Source: an uncultured Eubacteriales bacterium
GTDB lineage: Bacteria; Bacillota; Clostridia; Oscillospirales; CAG-272
Direction: 5' to 3'
DNA length: 30,880 bases
Assembly: GCA_900544985.1 (NCBI GenBank)
Contig: UQXK01000019.1
Location: 1 to 30,880 of the forward strand
The translations under genes and the position numbers were made by a program. The notes beneath the pieces are model-generated. The model worked only from the letters and a program-made list of their open reading frames with translations, was not told the DNA's origin and did no database searches. Of the stretch, positions 1 through 7,683 are shown piece after piece (position 1 is the first letter of the stretch; each line of letters begins with the position of its first letter).

Positions 1-248
1 CACCCGTTAAGATTTTTAAAAAGATCCGCACTTTTCACCTTTGCAAAGACGAAATCTATCGTTTCCTCCGAAAAATTCACCGGGCACTCGGTATAGCAAA
101 TTCTGTATGAAAGTGAGTTTTTGCATTCTTTCATGCAATCGTCCGCAAGAGCGTCTATATTTTCCGGAACCGTTCCGCGGCATCCGGCATACCGCAAAAC
201 TTCTTTCTTGTTTACGGGAGGTTCATTGTAAAATTTCTGAAAAACCAT
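1..248 (-). CDS. Stand-alone MetH activation-domain protein (partial, C-terminus outside window)
   Basis: The first 82 residues are visible. The N-terminal pattern (KKEVLRYAGCRG, then spaced Cys residues in DDCMKECKNSLSYRICY) resembles the small proteins annotated as vitamin B12-dependent methionine synthase activation domain. In Clostridia these are often separate genes next to metF and metH; the domain binds S-adenosylmethionine and helps reductive reactivation of oxidised cob(II)alamin on MetH. The ATG lies 6 bases after the metF stop, with a purine-rich GGAAAGTGA just upstream, so it is almost certainly co-transcribed and coupled with metF. The family assignment rests on the short N-terminal region and the metF neighbour; the SAM-binding part lies outside the window. 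Confidence 0.72.
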   Translation of the reverse strand, partial: MVFQKFYNEPPVNKKEVLRYAGCRGTVPENIDALADDCMKECKNSLSYRICYTECPVNFSEETIDFVFAKVKSADLFKNLNG

Positions 249-254
249 ATTACA

Positions 255-1133
255 TCACTTTCCGAGTATATCCGAAAGATTATTCTGAATCTTAAAAGCG
301 ACATCGGGCTTATTCATAGAATAAACATGGACATTGGTTATATTGTTTGCGTAAAGGTCTATTATCTGGTCCGTAGCATAGGCTATTCCCGCCTGTTTCA
401 TCGCCGCGGGATCAGATCCGAACTTGTCCACAATGCTCTTGAATCTCTGAGGAACAAAAGACCCCGAAAGCTTTATTGCACGCTCTAACTGGTTTGAATT
501 CGTTATAGGCATTATTCCCGCAATCACGGGTACCGTGATTCCCGCTTCTCTTATTTTGTAAAGGAAATTATAGAGCAGGTTGTTGTCGAAAAACATTTGT
601 GTCGTAAGAAAATCGCAGCCTGCATCGACCTTTTCTTTCAGATATTTTATATCTTCCTTTTGACATGCGCTTTCGGGATGTACCTCCGGATAGCATGCGC
701 CGCCGATACAAAAATCCACTCCGCACTCTTTTAATTCGCGGACAAGATCAACAGCATGACGGTAATCCCAGTTTTCCCTGTTCTCGTTTTCGCTTCCCGC
801 TACAAGATCTCCGCGAAGAGCCATAACGTTTTCTATTCCGATATTTTTCATCTCTTCGATTCGTTCGCGTACGGTTTCTTTCGTGGAAGAAACACACGTG
901 AGATGTGCAAGAGACGATACGCCGTAGCGCTCTTTTATATCATTTGCAATTTCCAGAGTATATTTACTCGTTCCGCCGCCCGCTCCGTATGTAACACTCA
1001 TAAACGAGGGGGAGAGCTTCGCTATCTCCTCGACAGCGCTCTTTACACTTTCAAAATTCGCATTCGTCTTCGGCGGGAATACCTCAAAAGACAGAGAAAG
1101 CGTTCCTTTATTAAGCAAATCTATTATTTTCAT
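255..1133 (-). CDS. metF: Methylenetetrahydrofolate reductase
   Basis: Full-length 292-residue MTHFR-family protein, the usual size for the bacterial flavin-dependent TIM-barrel enzyme. It reduces 5,10-methylene-THF to 5-methyl-THF, the methyl donor for methionine synthase. Visible family motifs are SFEVFPPKT near residue 15 (with the conserved active-site Glu), SVTYGAGGG near 47, LAHLTCVSS near 75, NVMALRGD near 103, CIGGACYPEVHPES near 142 and TTQMFFDN near 177. It is the first gene of its operon: a promoter lies just upstream (1165-1193) and the MetH activation-domain gene follows after 6 bases. No truncation or anomaly is seen. Confidence 0.95.
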   Translation of the reverse strand: MKIIDLLNKGTLSLSFEVFPPKTNANFESVKSAVEEIAKLSPSFMSVTYGAGGGTSKYTLEIANDIKERYGVSSLAHLTCVSSTKETVRERIEEMKNIGIENVMALRGDLVAGSENENRENWDYRHAVDLVRELKECGVDFCIGGACYPEVHPESACQKEDIKYLKEKVDAGCDFLTTQMFFDNNLLYNFLYKIREAGITVPVIAGIMPITNSNQLERAIKLSGSFVPQRFKSIVDKFGSDPAAMKQAGIAYATDQIIDLYANNITNVHVYSMNKPDVAFKIQNNLSDILGK

Positions 1134-1164
1134 ATATTTTCTCTCAAAGTTTTATTTTGGTTTA

Positions 1165-1193
1165 AGTATAATACTTTTTTCCGATACTTGCAA
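1165..1193 (-). promoter_or_regulatory. Sigma-A type promoter for metF
   Basis: On the minus strand TTGCAA (1188-1193) and TATACT (1165-1170) are separated by exactly 17 bases, about 30 bases before the metF ATG. No S-box or other riboswitch fits in the short leader. Confidence 0.6.
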
Positions 1194-1263
1194 CAAAAAA
1201 ATAAAAAGAGCTTGAAACTTTACCGTAAATTCAAATGTATTTATCAAAATTCCGCAAAAAAAT

Positions 1264-1291
1264 AAAAAGCACGGCATTGCCGTGCTTTTTT
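1264..1291 (-). terminator. Rho-independent terminator, distal module of repeat copy A
   Basis: Stem GCACGGC/GCCGTGC (1269-1275 with 1279-1285), three-base loop, A5 before and T6 after, giving a U-tract in either direction. It should end transcripts of the ADP-ribosylglycohydrolase-like gene before the metF promoter. Confidence 0.8.
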
Positions 1292-1416
1292 ATATGTTCA
1301 TTGAATGTCGGGAGCGTCGCCCCAAACCCTGACACAAGAAACTTTTCGGGAAAAGTTTCTCGGAACTTCAAAAACTTTGCTAAATGAAGCGGTATATTCA
1401 AGGGCAAAGTTTTTTG
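1264..1416 (-). repeat. 3'-end stem-loop repeat, copy A
   Basis: Read on the minus strand this element starts right after the stop codon of the ADP-ribosylglycohydrolase-like gene. It contains in order a CTTCATTTAGCAAAG box, an 11-bp stem (1337-1347 with 1350-1360), a GGGTTTGGGGCGACGCTCCC hairpin box and a terminal GCACGGC hairpin with A/T flanks (1264-1291). The same order recurs in copies B (6972-7189) and C (10023-10200). Over roughly 70 bases copy A and copy B are almost identical although they follow unrelated genes. Confidence 0.75.
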
Positions 1417-1417
1417 C

Positions 1418-2797
1418 TTATTTTACTTCGGGAATATGAGGCATTGTGTTGTCGACCATCTTGGATATTTCGGACTTGCTTGCGCCGAATACCGTCGTAT
1501 CGAGTATGCCGTGTGTAGGAGCTTTCCAGTATTCGTCTATACCTTTCTCACCGTTTCTCATACCGATGATAGAACCTACCGTAGCACCGTTGCAGTCCGT
1601 ATCAAAGCCTGTTTCGACAGCCATGCATATGGATTTGCTGTAATCGCCGTTTCCGTAAAGGAGAGCTGCAACAACGATAAGCGCGTTGGAGATAGTGTGG
1701 CACCAGTCGTGACCGCTCATATCGTTCCAAACAGCGTGGATATCGGCGAAGCATTCTTCTTGCGTTACGCCCTCGTCAAATCTGTTTATAAGACGAACTA
1801 CCTGTTCATAAAGTCTTGAAGTTGCGGGGATCTGAGCAAGACCGCCGTAGATTATGTCCTTTATGTTGTCCGTAACAGCAGCGCAGGCTATCATAGCGGA
1901 AACAAACATTTCGCCGTATATACCGTTCTTTATGTGGGATATGGAAGCGTCTCTCCAAGCCATTTCAGCGGCAAGCTCCGGATTGCCGGGGTTGATATAT
2001 CCGAAATAGTCTCCGCGGATCTGCGCGCCGATCCATTCTCTGTACGGGTTCTTGTATACTGCGGAAACAGGGGGGAGATATCCTTCTATAAAGTTACGTA
2101 TTGCAACTCTTTCAGCCGTGCAGTAAGAATCCTTCGGCTGTCTTGCAAGCCATACTCTGGAAACATCGTAAGGCGTAAAATCGCGTCCGTACTGATTTAC
2201 AAGTATCTGTGCGATAACCATGTAGTTCGTATCGTCGTCCCACGGAGCGCACTCTATATTGTCGGGATAGCATCTGCCTTTGAGCTTGAATTTATATTTT
2301 GCGGCAACCTCGTCCGTAACATCCGTATTCATTATGTAACGGTGCATAGGAGCGTTTCCTGTTTCTTCAAGGAAGGGTTTGAGCTCGTTGTACTTCATAC
2401 CCTCGACAGGCTTTCCGAGAAGGCAACCGCATATTCTTCCGTACCATGCGCCGGAAATCTTTTCGCGGAGCGCTTCTTTGTCTTTCGGATACTCGGATTT
2501 GAATTCATAGGGTTTGCGGAGAGCTTTGATTCCTTCAAGGTCAGACGGCTCGTTATATTTGTAGCCCTCTTTTATTTCGGCAGTTTTTACTATGTTCCAG
2601 ATAACCTCTGCAAGCTCTGCCTTATGCTGGTTGTTTTCGAGAGCGTGAACAGCATATATAAGGTCCTTATATTTTCCTATGTCGAGTCCCTCTTCTATCG
2701 ACTGTCTTACCTCTACCCAAAGTTCTTTGCAATACTCTTCCCAATCGGGTCTCTTTTCAACATCGGGATAGAGGTTGTAATCTTTTTCAAAAGACAT
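1418..2797 (-). CDS. ADP-ribosylglycohydrolase-family protein
   Basis: 459 residues. The region from about residue 113 to the end matches the ADP-ribosyl-glycohydrolase (DraG/ARH) fold family: GAWYGRICGCLLGKPVEGM near 117-134, a WDDDTNYM metal-binding motif near 186-193, and GFDTDCNGATVGSIIGM near 392-408, whose Asp residues complete the di-metal site. Such enzymes remove ADP-ribose from proteins, nucleic acids or small molecules; the substrate here is unknown. The first 110 residues are an acidic, helical N-terminal extension not typical of minimal family members. The ATG has an AAAGGAG ribosome site at good spacing. It appears monocistronic: own promoter at 2852-2878, repeat copy A and its terminator directly downstream. 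The key metal ligands seem present. Confidence 0.85.
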   Translation of the reverse strand: MSFEKDYNLYPDVEKRPDWEEYCKELWVEVRQSIEEGLDIGKYKDLIYAVHALENNQHKAELAEVIWNIVKTAEIKEGYKYNEPSDLEGIKALRKPYEFKSEYPKDKEALREKISGAWYGRICGCLLGKPVEGMKYNELKPFLEETGNAPMHRYIMNTDVTDEVAAKYKFKLKGRCYPDNIECAPWDDDTNYMVIAQILVNQYGRDFTPYDVSRVWLARQPKDSYCTAERVAIRNFIEGYLPPVSAVYKNPYREWIGAQIRGDYFGYINPGNPELAAEMAWRDASISHIKNGIYGEMFVSAMIACAAVTDNIKDIIYGGLAQIPATSRLYEQVVRLINRFDEGVTQEECFADIHAVWNDMSGHDWCHTISNALIVVAALLYGNGDYSKSICMAVETGFDTDCNGATVGSIIGMRNGEKGIDEYWKAPTHGILDTTVFGASKSEISKMVDNTMPHIPEVK

Positions 2798-2851
2798 TGT
2801 TATTTATCTCCTTTTTTAATTAATGTGCAAGAAAAATCTTTACAGAATAAG

Positions 2852-2878
2852 ATTATACTAAAATGCCTCTTTTGTCAA
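2852..2878 (-). promoter_or_regulatory. Putative promoter of the ADP-ribosylglycohydrolase-like gene
   Basis: Minus-strand TTGACA (2873-2878) and TATAAT (2852-2857) are both perfect hexamers, but the spacer is only 15 bases, so the promoter may be weak or activator-dependent. Confidence 0.5.
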
Positions 2879-2894
2879 GGAAAAGAGAAAATAA

Positions 2895-2929
2895 AAAACA
2901 AACAGAGACGGCATTTTTGCCGTCTCTGT
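2895..2929 (-). terminator. Terminator of the DUF4886 lipoprotein gene
   Basis: A 12-bp perfect stem (2902-2913 with 2918-2929) is followed on the minus strand by a T-rich tract. A smaller hairpin (about 2934-2950) overlaps the stop codon just before it. Confidence 0.8.
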
Positions 2930-2947
2930 CTGTTGATGCTTTCGGCA

Positions 2948-4963
2948 TCAATTTTTTACGGGGACATATATACGAAGGTGTGACGTATCACTCGAAGTAA
3001 TAGAGGAAGAATTATCCGCGTTTGAAAGATTAAATGCGCGATAATTGAAGCTTCCCCACCAAGCATCATCGACGACGACAATGTGTTCGGAAACGTTGCC
3101 CGGACGGTTGCTTGTTAACGTGCCAAGTGCTGTCCATGCTTCCGGACGATACTGATATCCGTCGTCTACAACTATTACAGAACCTACCGGAAGATCTTCT
3201 TTTTCAAGTATCTGGGAAGCGGCAAATCTGTGAGAGATCGCGGAAGTTGTTACGATTTCCGAACGGTATGAGTTGGACTGATAGAACGCGGCAAGCGTAA
3301 AATCAAGTTTGATCTCTTTATATTTGGATGTGTCTTTGAGGTCTTCCTCTGTCGGAACTTTTATCTCCTCTTCACTCGGATTTTTTGCAATAAATACATG
3401 GAAGTGTTCCGTATCGCTCTCGACAATATTGGTCGTGCTTCCTACAAAAGAGAGATTGAATGCACGGTATTTGAATTTGCCCCACCAGCTGTTGTTAACA
3501 GTAACAACTTCCGTTGTCACATTGTCGGGACGGGGTGAAGTAACAGTACTCAAAGATGTCCAGCCTTCCGGGCGGTACTGATATCCGTTATCTATAATAA
3601 TCAAGGAACCGGAAGGTATAGCGTCCTTTTCGAATATCTGAGTCGCCGCAAAGAAAGGCATATTTGTCGCCGTGCTGTTTTGACTTGTTACAAGGTTGGA
3701 TACAAAAACGGAAGAAGCAGAGTGGTAGTATGCCTGCAACGTCCATTTCAAATCGAGAGCAAGGAAATCATCAGGGTTATAACCCTTGTTTTTGAGAAGC
3801 GTCTTTTCGGCATCCGTAAGCTCTCTTGTATTATTTTCCCCGGGTTCGGGAGTCGAGGGATTTTTCGTAAATGTCGATTGTGTGACCTCATACGGACTTG
3901 CAACTGCATTCTTTACAGCTTCGCGTATAGCACCAAGCTCATCTGCCACATAAGGATACGCTGAGGGAACCCATGTTATATTATCTACAAACTCAGGGCC
4001 GAGTATCGCCGCAAGATATGTAAGACCCGTAGTGTATCGACCGTCGCTGTATGTCATGTGATATCCGTCGCGTGTAAGATTGTCGCCTATATACGATGTT
4101 CTAAGGTTCTGTATAGCAGTGCCGCTCGGAATAATGCCGACGACTCTTTCGTCTTTGAGAACCCCTTCTTTCACGCAGTTCACAATGGCATTGTACATCG
4201 TCATCTGATCTTTGTTATAGCTTGCAAAACCGCTGTGCGAAGATCCTTTTTCATATGCCCATGTCATGTGCCAATATATACGCGTCTTTTCGGGAACTTT
4301 CGATTTTACATAATCTATGAGTTTTCCGAGGTTTGCATATGTATCGATCTTTCCGCTGTCGTGGCTCGCCTGTTGTATTGTAACGATGTCCCAATCTTCA
4401 TCCGTTACACCGAAGCCTATATTGGTCTTAAAGCTGTTCCAACGACCATGGGTATTATAATAATAAGTATAATTGTTCGCGCCTGTTTGGCTGTTGTTGT
4501 AATGAGTATCTATCGAACATCCGCCTATATAAAGATTTCCGAGAGAGATATGTTCTACTCCCGCCGCTTTGAGAAGATCGTAGAGATATTCCATTGCGTC
4601 CTGGCTGAAACTGTTGCCTATTGCAAGTATCTTTATCGACTTTGTTGCGGGGATAACATCTGTTTTCTTTGTTCCGCAGAGCTTACAGGTGTACTCGCCT
4701 TCGCCTTCTGTGAATGTCGTGGCGGGTTTTATTTCGTTTGTCACTTCAAAAGAGTGTGTGCAGGTAGCGGGGTCTGCGGAAGTTGCCGTTGTGTTCGGCG
4801 GTGTTGTCGTATCCGGGGTAGTCGTCGAAACATCCGGAGGAGTTGTCTGCCCTCCGCCTGTCGTTACATCCGGATCGGAAGTATACGGCTCTTTTTCCCC
4901 TCCGCAGGAAAACAGCGCAAGAGAAAGAGCGACAACAAGTATAAGTGCAAAAATACGTTTCAT
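2948..4963 (-). CDS. Secreted lipoprotein with DUF4886/SGNH-like domain and two C-terminal repeats
   Basis: 671 residues from the ATG at 4963, chosen because an AGGAG site lies 7 bases upstream; an in-frame ATG 21 bases earlier lacks one. Residues 1-20 form a lipoprotein signal ending in LFSC. Residues 24-66 are a Thr/Pro-rich wall-spanning linker, followed by a small Cys module (CTHSF ... CKLCG, about 66-105) common in clostridial surface proteins. A DUF4886-like domain follows (about 107-350): IKILAIGNSFSQ carries the SGNH-type serine, IGGCSIDTHY the Gly block, and DGYHMTYSDGRY a candidate His. Two related domains of about 120 residues follow, each with GYQYRPE(G/A)W and WWG.F.YRAFNLS. It is probably a surface esterase or carbohydrate-active protein; the substrate is unknown. 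It has its own promoter and terminator. Confidence 0.82.
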   Translation of the reverse strand: MKRIFALILVVALSLALFSCGGEKEPYTSDPDVTTGGGQTTPPDVSTTTPDTTTPPNTTATSADPATCTHSFEVTNEIKPATTFTEGEGEYTCKLCGTKKTDVIPATKSIKILAIGNSFSQDAMEYLYDLLKAAGVEHISLGNLYIGGCSIDTHYNNSQTGANNYTYYYNTHGRWNSFKTNIGFGVTDEDWDIVTIQQASHDSGKIDTYANLGKLIDYVKSKVPEKTRIYWHMTWAYEKGSSHSGFASYNKDQMTMYNAIVNCVKEGVLKDERVVGIIPSGTAIQNLRTSYIGDNLTRDGYHMTYSDGRYTTGLTYLAAILGPEFVDNITWVPSAYPYVADELGAIREAVKNAVASPYEVTQSTFTKNPSTPEPGENNTRELTDAEKTLLKNKGYNPDDFLALDLKWTLQAYYHSASSVFVSNLVTSQNSTATNMPFFAATQIFEKDAIPSGSLIIIDNGYQYRPEGWTSLSTVTSPRPDNVTTEVVTVNNSWWGKFKYRAFNLSFVGSTTNIVESDTEHFHVFIAKNPSEEEIKVPTEEDLKDTSKYKEIKLDFTLAAFYQSNSYRSEIVTTSAISHRFAASQILEKEDLPVGSVIVVDDGYQYRPEAWTALGTLTSNRPGNVSEHIVVVDDAWWGSFNYRAFNLSNADNSSSITSSDTSHLRIYVPVKN

Positions 4964-4998
4964 ATGTCTTCTCCTGAAAAACAAAATTTTATATTAAA

Positions 4999-5028
4999 AT
5001 TATACAATGAAAAAAAGTTGTGTGTCAA
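4999..5028 (-). promoter_or_regulatory. Promoter of the DUF4886 lipoprotein gene
   Basis: Minus-strand TTGACA (5023-5028) and TATAAT (4999-5004), both consensus, 18-base spacer. It is divergent from the plus-strand promoter at 5161-5189; the 298-base intergenic region is very A+T rich and holds nothing else recognisable. Confidence 0.7.
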
Positions 5029-5160
5029 TAACACAAACCTCATAATTTATATCAATTATTGCCAAATACATAATGCAAAAAATATGTATTAAAATTTTAC
5101 AATCCAAATATATGCCAAATCACCAATATGAAAATTAAACTCACTATTTTCACAAAGGTA

Positions 5161-5189
5161 TTGAAAAAAACTTTTCTGTATAATATAAT
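5161..5189 (+). promoter_or_regulatory. Promoter of the putative glycosidase gene
   Basis: TTGAAA (5161-5166), 17-base spacer, TATAAT (5184-5189), giving a leader of about 65 bases. An overlapping second TATAAT at 5179-5184 has a 12-base spacer and is less likely to be used. Confidence 0.65.
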
Positions 5190-5261
5190 GCTCTCGTACA
5201 GCGCAAATACGCTTTGACTGTGCATATTTTCAACCTGCAAATAAATATAACGGAGTAAAAA

Positions 5262-6971
5262 ATGTCTTACGAAATTTTATTGCACACACCCGAAAAAACA
5301 ATAAAAGTAAAAGAATTTTCCGATATTTCCGAATTTAAAGGAAATTTCCAAACGGATATTGACGGATTCTCGGTAAAAGTCGATTTCGAGGAAAAAGGAA
5401 TCGCAACGCTCGCAAGCATAAAAGTAATCTCCCAAGAGGATAAAAAATGCTATATTTCCCTTCACGGGACAAATGAGAATGCGGATCTCTTCTCCTTCAT
5501 GAGAAAGTGCGAAAAGGAATGTGTTCTTCGCCAAAGCCCGCATAACTTCACAAGATACTTTTTCAAAATGGACATAAACACAATGCCGCTGATAGCTGAG
5601 GATTCGGGCGAACAGGTGAAAATATTCATTTCCGACGCGCCCGCCTTTTCCGATAACTACACAACACAGCACATAATCCCAGAAAAAGGCGAATTTTACC
5701 TTTCTTCGGGCGATCCCGGAATATCCCCCAACTTTGAGGGAGACGATTTTTCCGCATACTATCACGATGTAACAGCCGAAAAAGCACACGAATGGAAATT
5801 CATAGTGACAACTTGCGATAAAAACGATATGAAATCCATACGCAAAGCCGCATTTCTCGCCGTAGAGTGCGCTTTCGGCGACGGAGATACAAGCTCTGTC
5901 TACCGCGCAATGTCTTTTTCCGGCAACTATATGCACTACCGCAGAAACGAATCCGGTTCGAGCGATTATTGGATAGTCCCCGGAATACAGTACGCAAACT
6001 GCCAGTACACGCGCGATTCTTTCTATCAGACGGCGATACTTAACGCCGAGATGGAAGAACAGTGCTACAAGGCGCTGCGCCGCGGACACGACACGGAAAG
6101 TTTCCACAAAATGGAATACCCGCTTGTATACGTCATATGGTCTTACCGCATAAAAAGCCGCGGCGGAGATCCCGACAAAGAGATATTGGAAGAATGTGTA
6201 AAAGTAATGTTCGAAAATTCAAAGGACGGCGCATATTATCCGCTGTGCCTTGAAACCGGCGCATATCACAACTGGTTTGATATATGCTGTTTCGAACGCG
6301 ACGATATTGACACATACGTACAGGGAATGTACGTAACCGCGCTCCGTGCGGCAAAAGAGCTCGGATATGATATAGGCGACGGCTACGAAAAAGCAAAAGA
6401 AAAGTACTATTCACTCTTCAACGGAGAATTTTATCCGCTCAGCAAGAAAAAGCAGTACCTCGCGCTCGACGTTTTCGTCGGCGAAATGTTACATTATATG
6501 CTGTTTGACGAGCTTTTCGTGCCCGACGACGAAGTTTTGAAAAATTACCGCAAAATAATGACGAGCAACGCAAAAACAAAATTCGGCACAAAAATAGTCG
6601 CCGATGTAAACGGAGACTTTTTGCCAATGGAAGCGTTCGGGGCAAACGGATACATCGAACCGGGAATGAAAGGACTCGATACGGGAAGATATGCCAACGG
6701 CGGCTCGTACCATATTTATGAAATGCTATTCCACATTGCCGCGTATCTGCACGGAGTTCCCGAAGCGCTCGAAAACATGAAATGGCGCCTTAAAGTGGAC
6801 ATCGACTACGACGGAACGACGCACGAATATATGCACACGGTAAGAGGTTTCGGCGGAAAAGAAAACCAAGGGTGGAACGCATTCATATACAAAATATGGA
6901 GTGACATAATGGCGCGCGGCAAAGCCGACGGCGAATTTTTCGACTTCGCCGAAAAACTTTTGAGCTATTAA
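5262..6971 (+). CDS. Putative cytoplasmic (alpha/alpha)6-barrel glycoside hydrolase
   Basis: 569 residues, no signal peptide, ATG preceded by CGGAG. I cannot place it in a CAZy family. Residues 1-170 look like a beta-rich N-terminal domain. From about 190 to the end the helical, aromatic-rich pattern (YANCQYTRDSFYQT, YPLVYVIWSY, CLETGAYHNWFDICCFERDDIDTYVQG, EMLHYMLFDELFVPDD, GLDTGRYANGGSYHIYEMLFHIAAYLHG) is typical of six-hairpin glycosidase folds, where conserved Asp/Glu residues sit on loops between helices. Its own promoter and the terminating repeat copy B indicate a monocistronic unit. A glycosidase or lyase acting on imported oligosaccharides would suit the other genes in the window. 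It could also be a non-catalytic member of the fold; no active-site pair can be assigned with confidence. Confidence 0.6.
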   Translation: MSYEILLHTPEKTIKVKEFSDISEFKGNFQTDIDGFSVKVDFEEKGIATLASIKVISQEDKKCYISLHGTNENADLFSFMRKCEKECVLRQSPHNFTRYFFKMDINTMPLIAEDSGEQVKIFISDAPAFSDNYTTQHIIPEKGEFYLSSGDPGISPNFEGDDFSAYYHDVTAEKAHEWKFIVTTCDKNDMKSIRKAAFLAVECAFGDGDTSSVYRAMSFSGNYMHYRRNESGSSDYWIVPGIQYANCQYTRDSFYQTAILNAEMEEQCYKALRRGHDTESFHKMEYPLVYVIWSYRIKSRGGDPDKEILEECVKVMFENSKDGAYYPLCLETGAYHNWFDICCFERDDIDTYVQGMYVTALRAAKELGYDIGDGYEKAKEKYYSLFNGEFYPLSKKKQYLALDVFVGEMLHYMLFDELFVPDDEVLKNYRKIMTSNAKTKFGTKIVADVNGDFLPMEAFGANGYIEPGMKGLDTGRYANGGSYHIYEMLFHIAAYLHGVPEALENMKWRLKVDIDYDGTTHEYMHTVRGFGGKENQGWNAFIYKIWSDIMARGKADGEFFDFAEKLLSY

Positions 6972-7189
6972 CCGTACCTTTCTTGAAAGAAAGGTACGCC
7001 AAAGAACACACCTTTCTTTCGGAGAAAGGTGTGCCAAAGAACTTTGCTCAAAACACATCACTTCATTTTAGCAAAGCTTTTGAAGTTCCAAGAAACTTTT
7101 CCCGAAAAGTTTCTTGTGTCAGGGTTTGGGGCGGAAGCCCCAACATTAAACGCCACACATAAAAAAGCACGGCAATGCCGTGCTTTTTT
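6972..7189 (+). repeat. 3'-end stem-loop repeat, copy B
   Basis: It begins at the stop codon of the glycosidase gene and runs in its direction. Modules in order: a 12-bp stem (6973-6984 with 6987-6998), an 11-bp stem (7007-7017 with 7023-7033), a GCCAAAGAACTTTG box, a CTTCATTTTAGCAAAG box, an 11-bp stem (7091-7101 with 7104-7114), a GGGGCGGAAGCCCC hairpin and the GCACGGC terminator hairpin (7161-7189). The 7007-7033 hairpin also occurs, with the same stem, at the start of copy C (10174-10200, opposite strand). Confidence 0.78.
7161..7189 (+). terminator. Terminator, distal module of repeat copy B
   Basis: A6-GCACGGC-AAT-GCCGTGC-T6, near-identical to the ends of copies A and C. It ends the glycosidase transcript. 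Confidence 0.82.
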
Positions 7190-7198
7190 ATTCCCCAA

Positions 7199-7266
7199 AT
7201 AACGATAAAAATTGCTCTCTCAAAATGACGTAACAAACTATGTGACAAAGCAATTTTTACCGTTAT
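7199..7266. repeat. 18-bp inverted repeat pair downstream of the XRE gene
   Basis: Positions 7199-7216 (ATAACGATAAAAATTGCT) and 7249-7266 are inverted copies matching at 17 of 18 positions, with a 32-base spacer. It starts one base past the XRE stop codon. It could be a long-stem terminator for that gene, since the stem has A/T runs but no clean U-tract, or a tiny MITE-like insertion. Confidence 0.55.
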
Positions 7267-7267
7267 C

Positions 7268-7507
7268 TTATATATTCAATTCTCCGATTTCTATACCCAA
7301 ACCGCGAGCAATATTTATAACTGTGCTCAGATGAGGATCGGCGAGGTTTCTTTCTATGTTGGCAAGCGCTCTCGCACTCATATTGCAAAGTTCAGCGGCT
7401 TTTTCCAGAGATATCTCTTTTTCTCTTCTTTTTGCCACAACCAAATCTCCGAAAGAGCAAATTCTGATAGAATAAGAATGTTCCTGTTTCGTCTTCTCGT
7501 CGCTCAT
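7268..7507 (-). CDS. Small XRE-family transcriptional regulator
   Basis: 79 residues from the ATG at 7507, which has GGAGAG about 6 bases upstream; an upstream in-frame extension to 7588 runs through a terminator hairpin and is unlikely. Residues 19-79 form a Cro/CI helix-turn-helix: FGDLVVAKRREKEISLEKAA (helices 1-2), CNMSARALANIERNLADPHL (recognition helix and following loop), STVINIARGLGIEIGEL (final helices). The protein is little more than the DNA-binding domain, with a short charged N-terminus (MSDEKTKQEHSYS). Its targets are unknown. No clear promoter is seen; it is separated from the upstream secreted-protein gene by a terminator. Confidence 0.82.
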   Translation of the reverse strand: MSDEKTKQEHSYSIRICSFGDLVVAKRREKEISLEKAAELCNMSARALANIERNLADPHLSTVINIARGLGIEIGELNI

Positions 7508-7558
7508 CTTGTCTCTCCATTCTTTATGTGAAATTTTTAAAATTTGTTTTCCCGAAAG

Positions 7559-7595
7559 ATAAAAGGAGCTGCTGTTCGCATATATCAACAGCTCC
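7559..7595 (-). terminator. Terminator after the small secreted protein gene
   Basis: A GGAGCTG-type stem (7565-7576 with 7587-7595, one bulge) is followed on the minus strand by TTTTATCTTTC. A second small hairpin (GGTCGGT/ACCGACC, 7614-7631) precedes it. Confidence 0.65.
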
Positions 7596-7683
7596 GTTTA
7601 CATCTTCCGATGAGGTCGGTAAAAACCGACCGCGTCTTGAAATCTGCGATGAAAAACAATAAATTTTATTGCTCTCTTGTCAT

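Noticed and set aside
756..1265. Plus-strand open frame opposite metF
   Set aside because: It is the antisense of a clear metF gene and has no family features.
1934..2983. Long plus-strand open frame opposite the ADP-ribosylglycohydrolase-like gene
   Set aside because: Antisense of a well-supported gene; the translation is Cys/Phe/Arg-rich without motifs.
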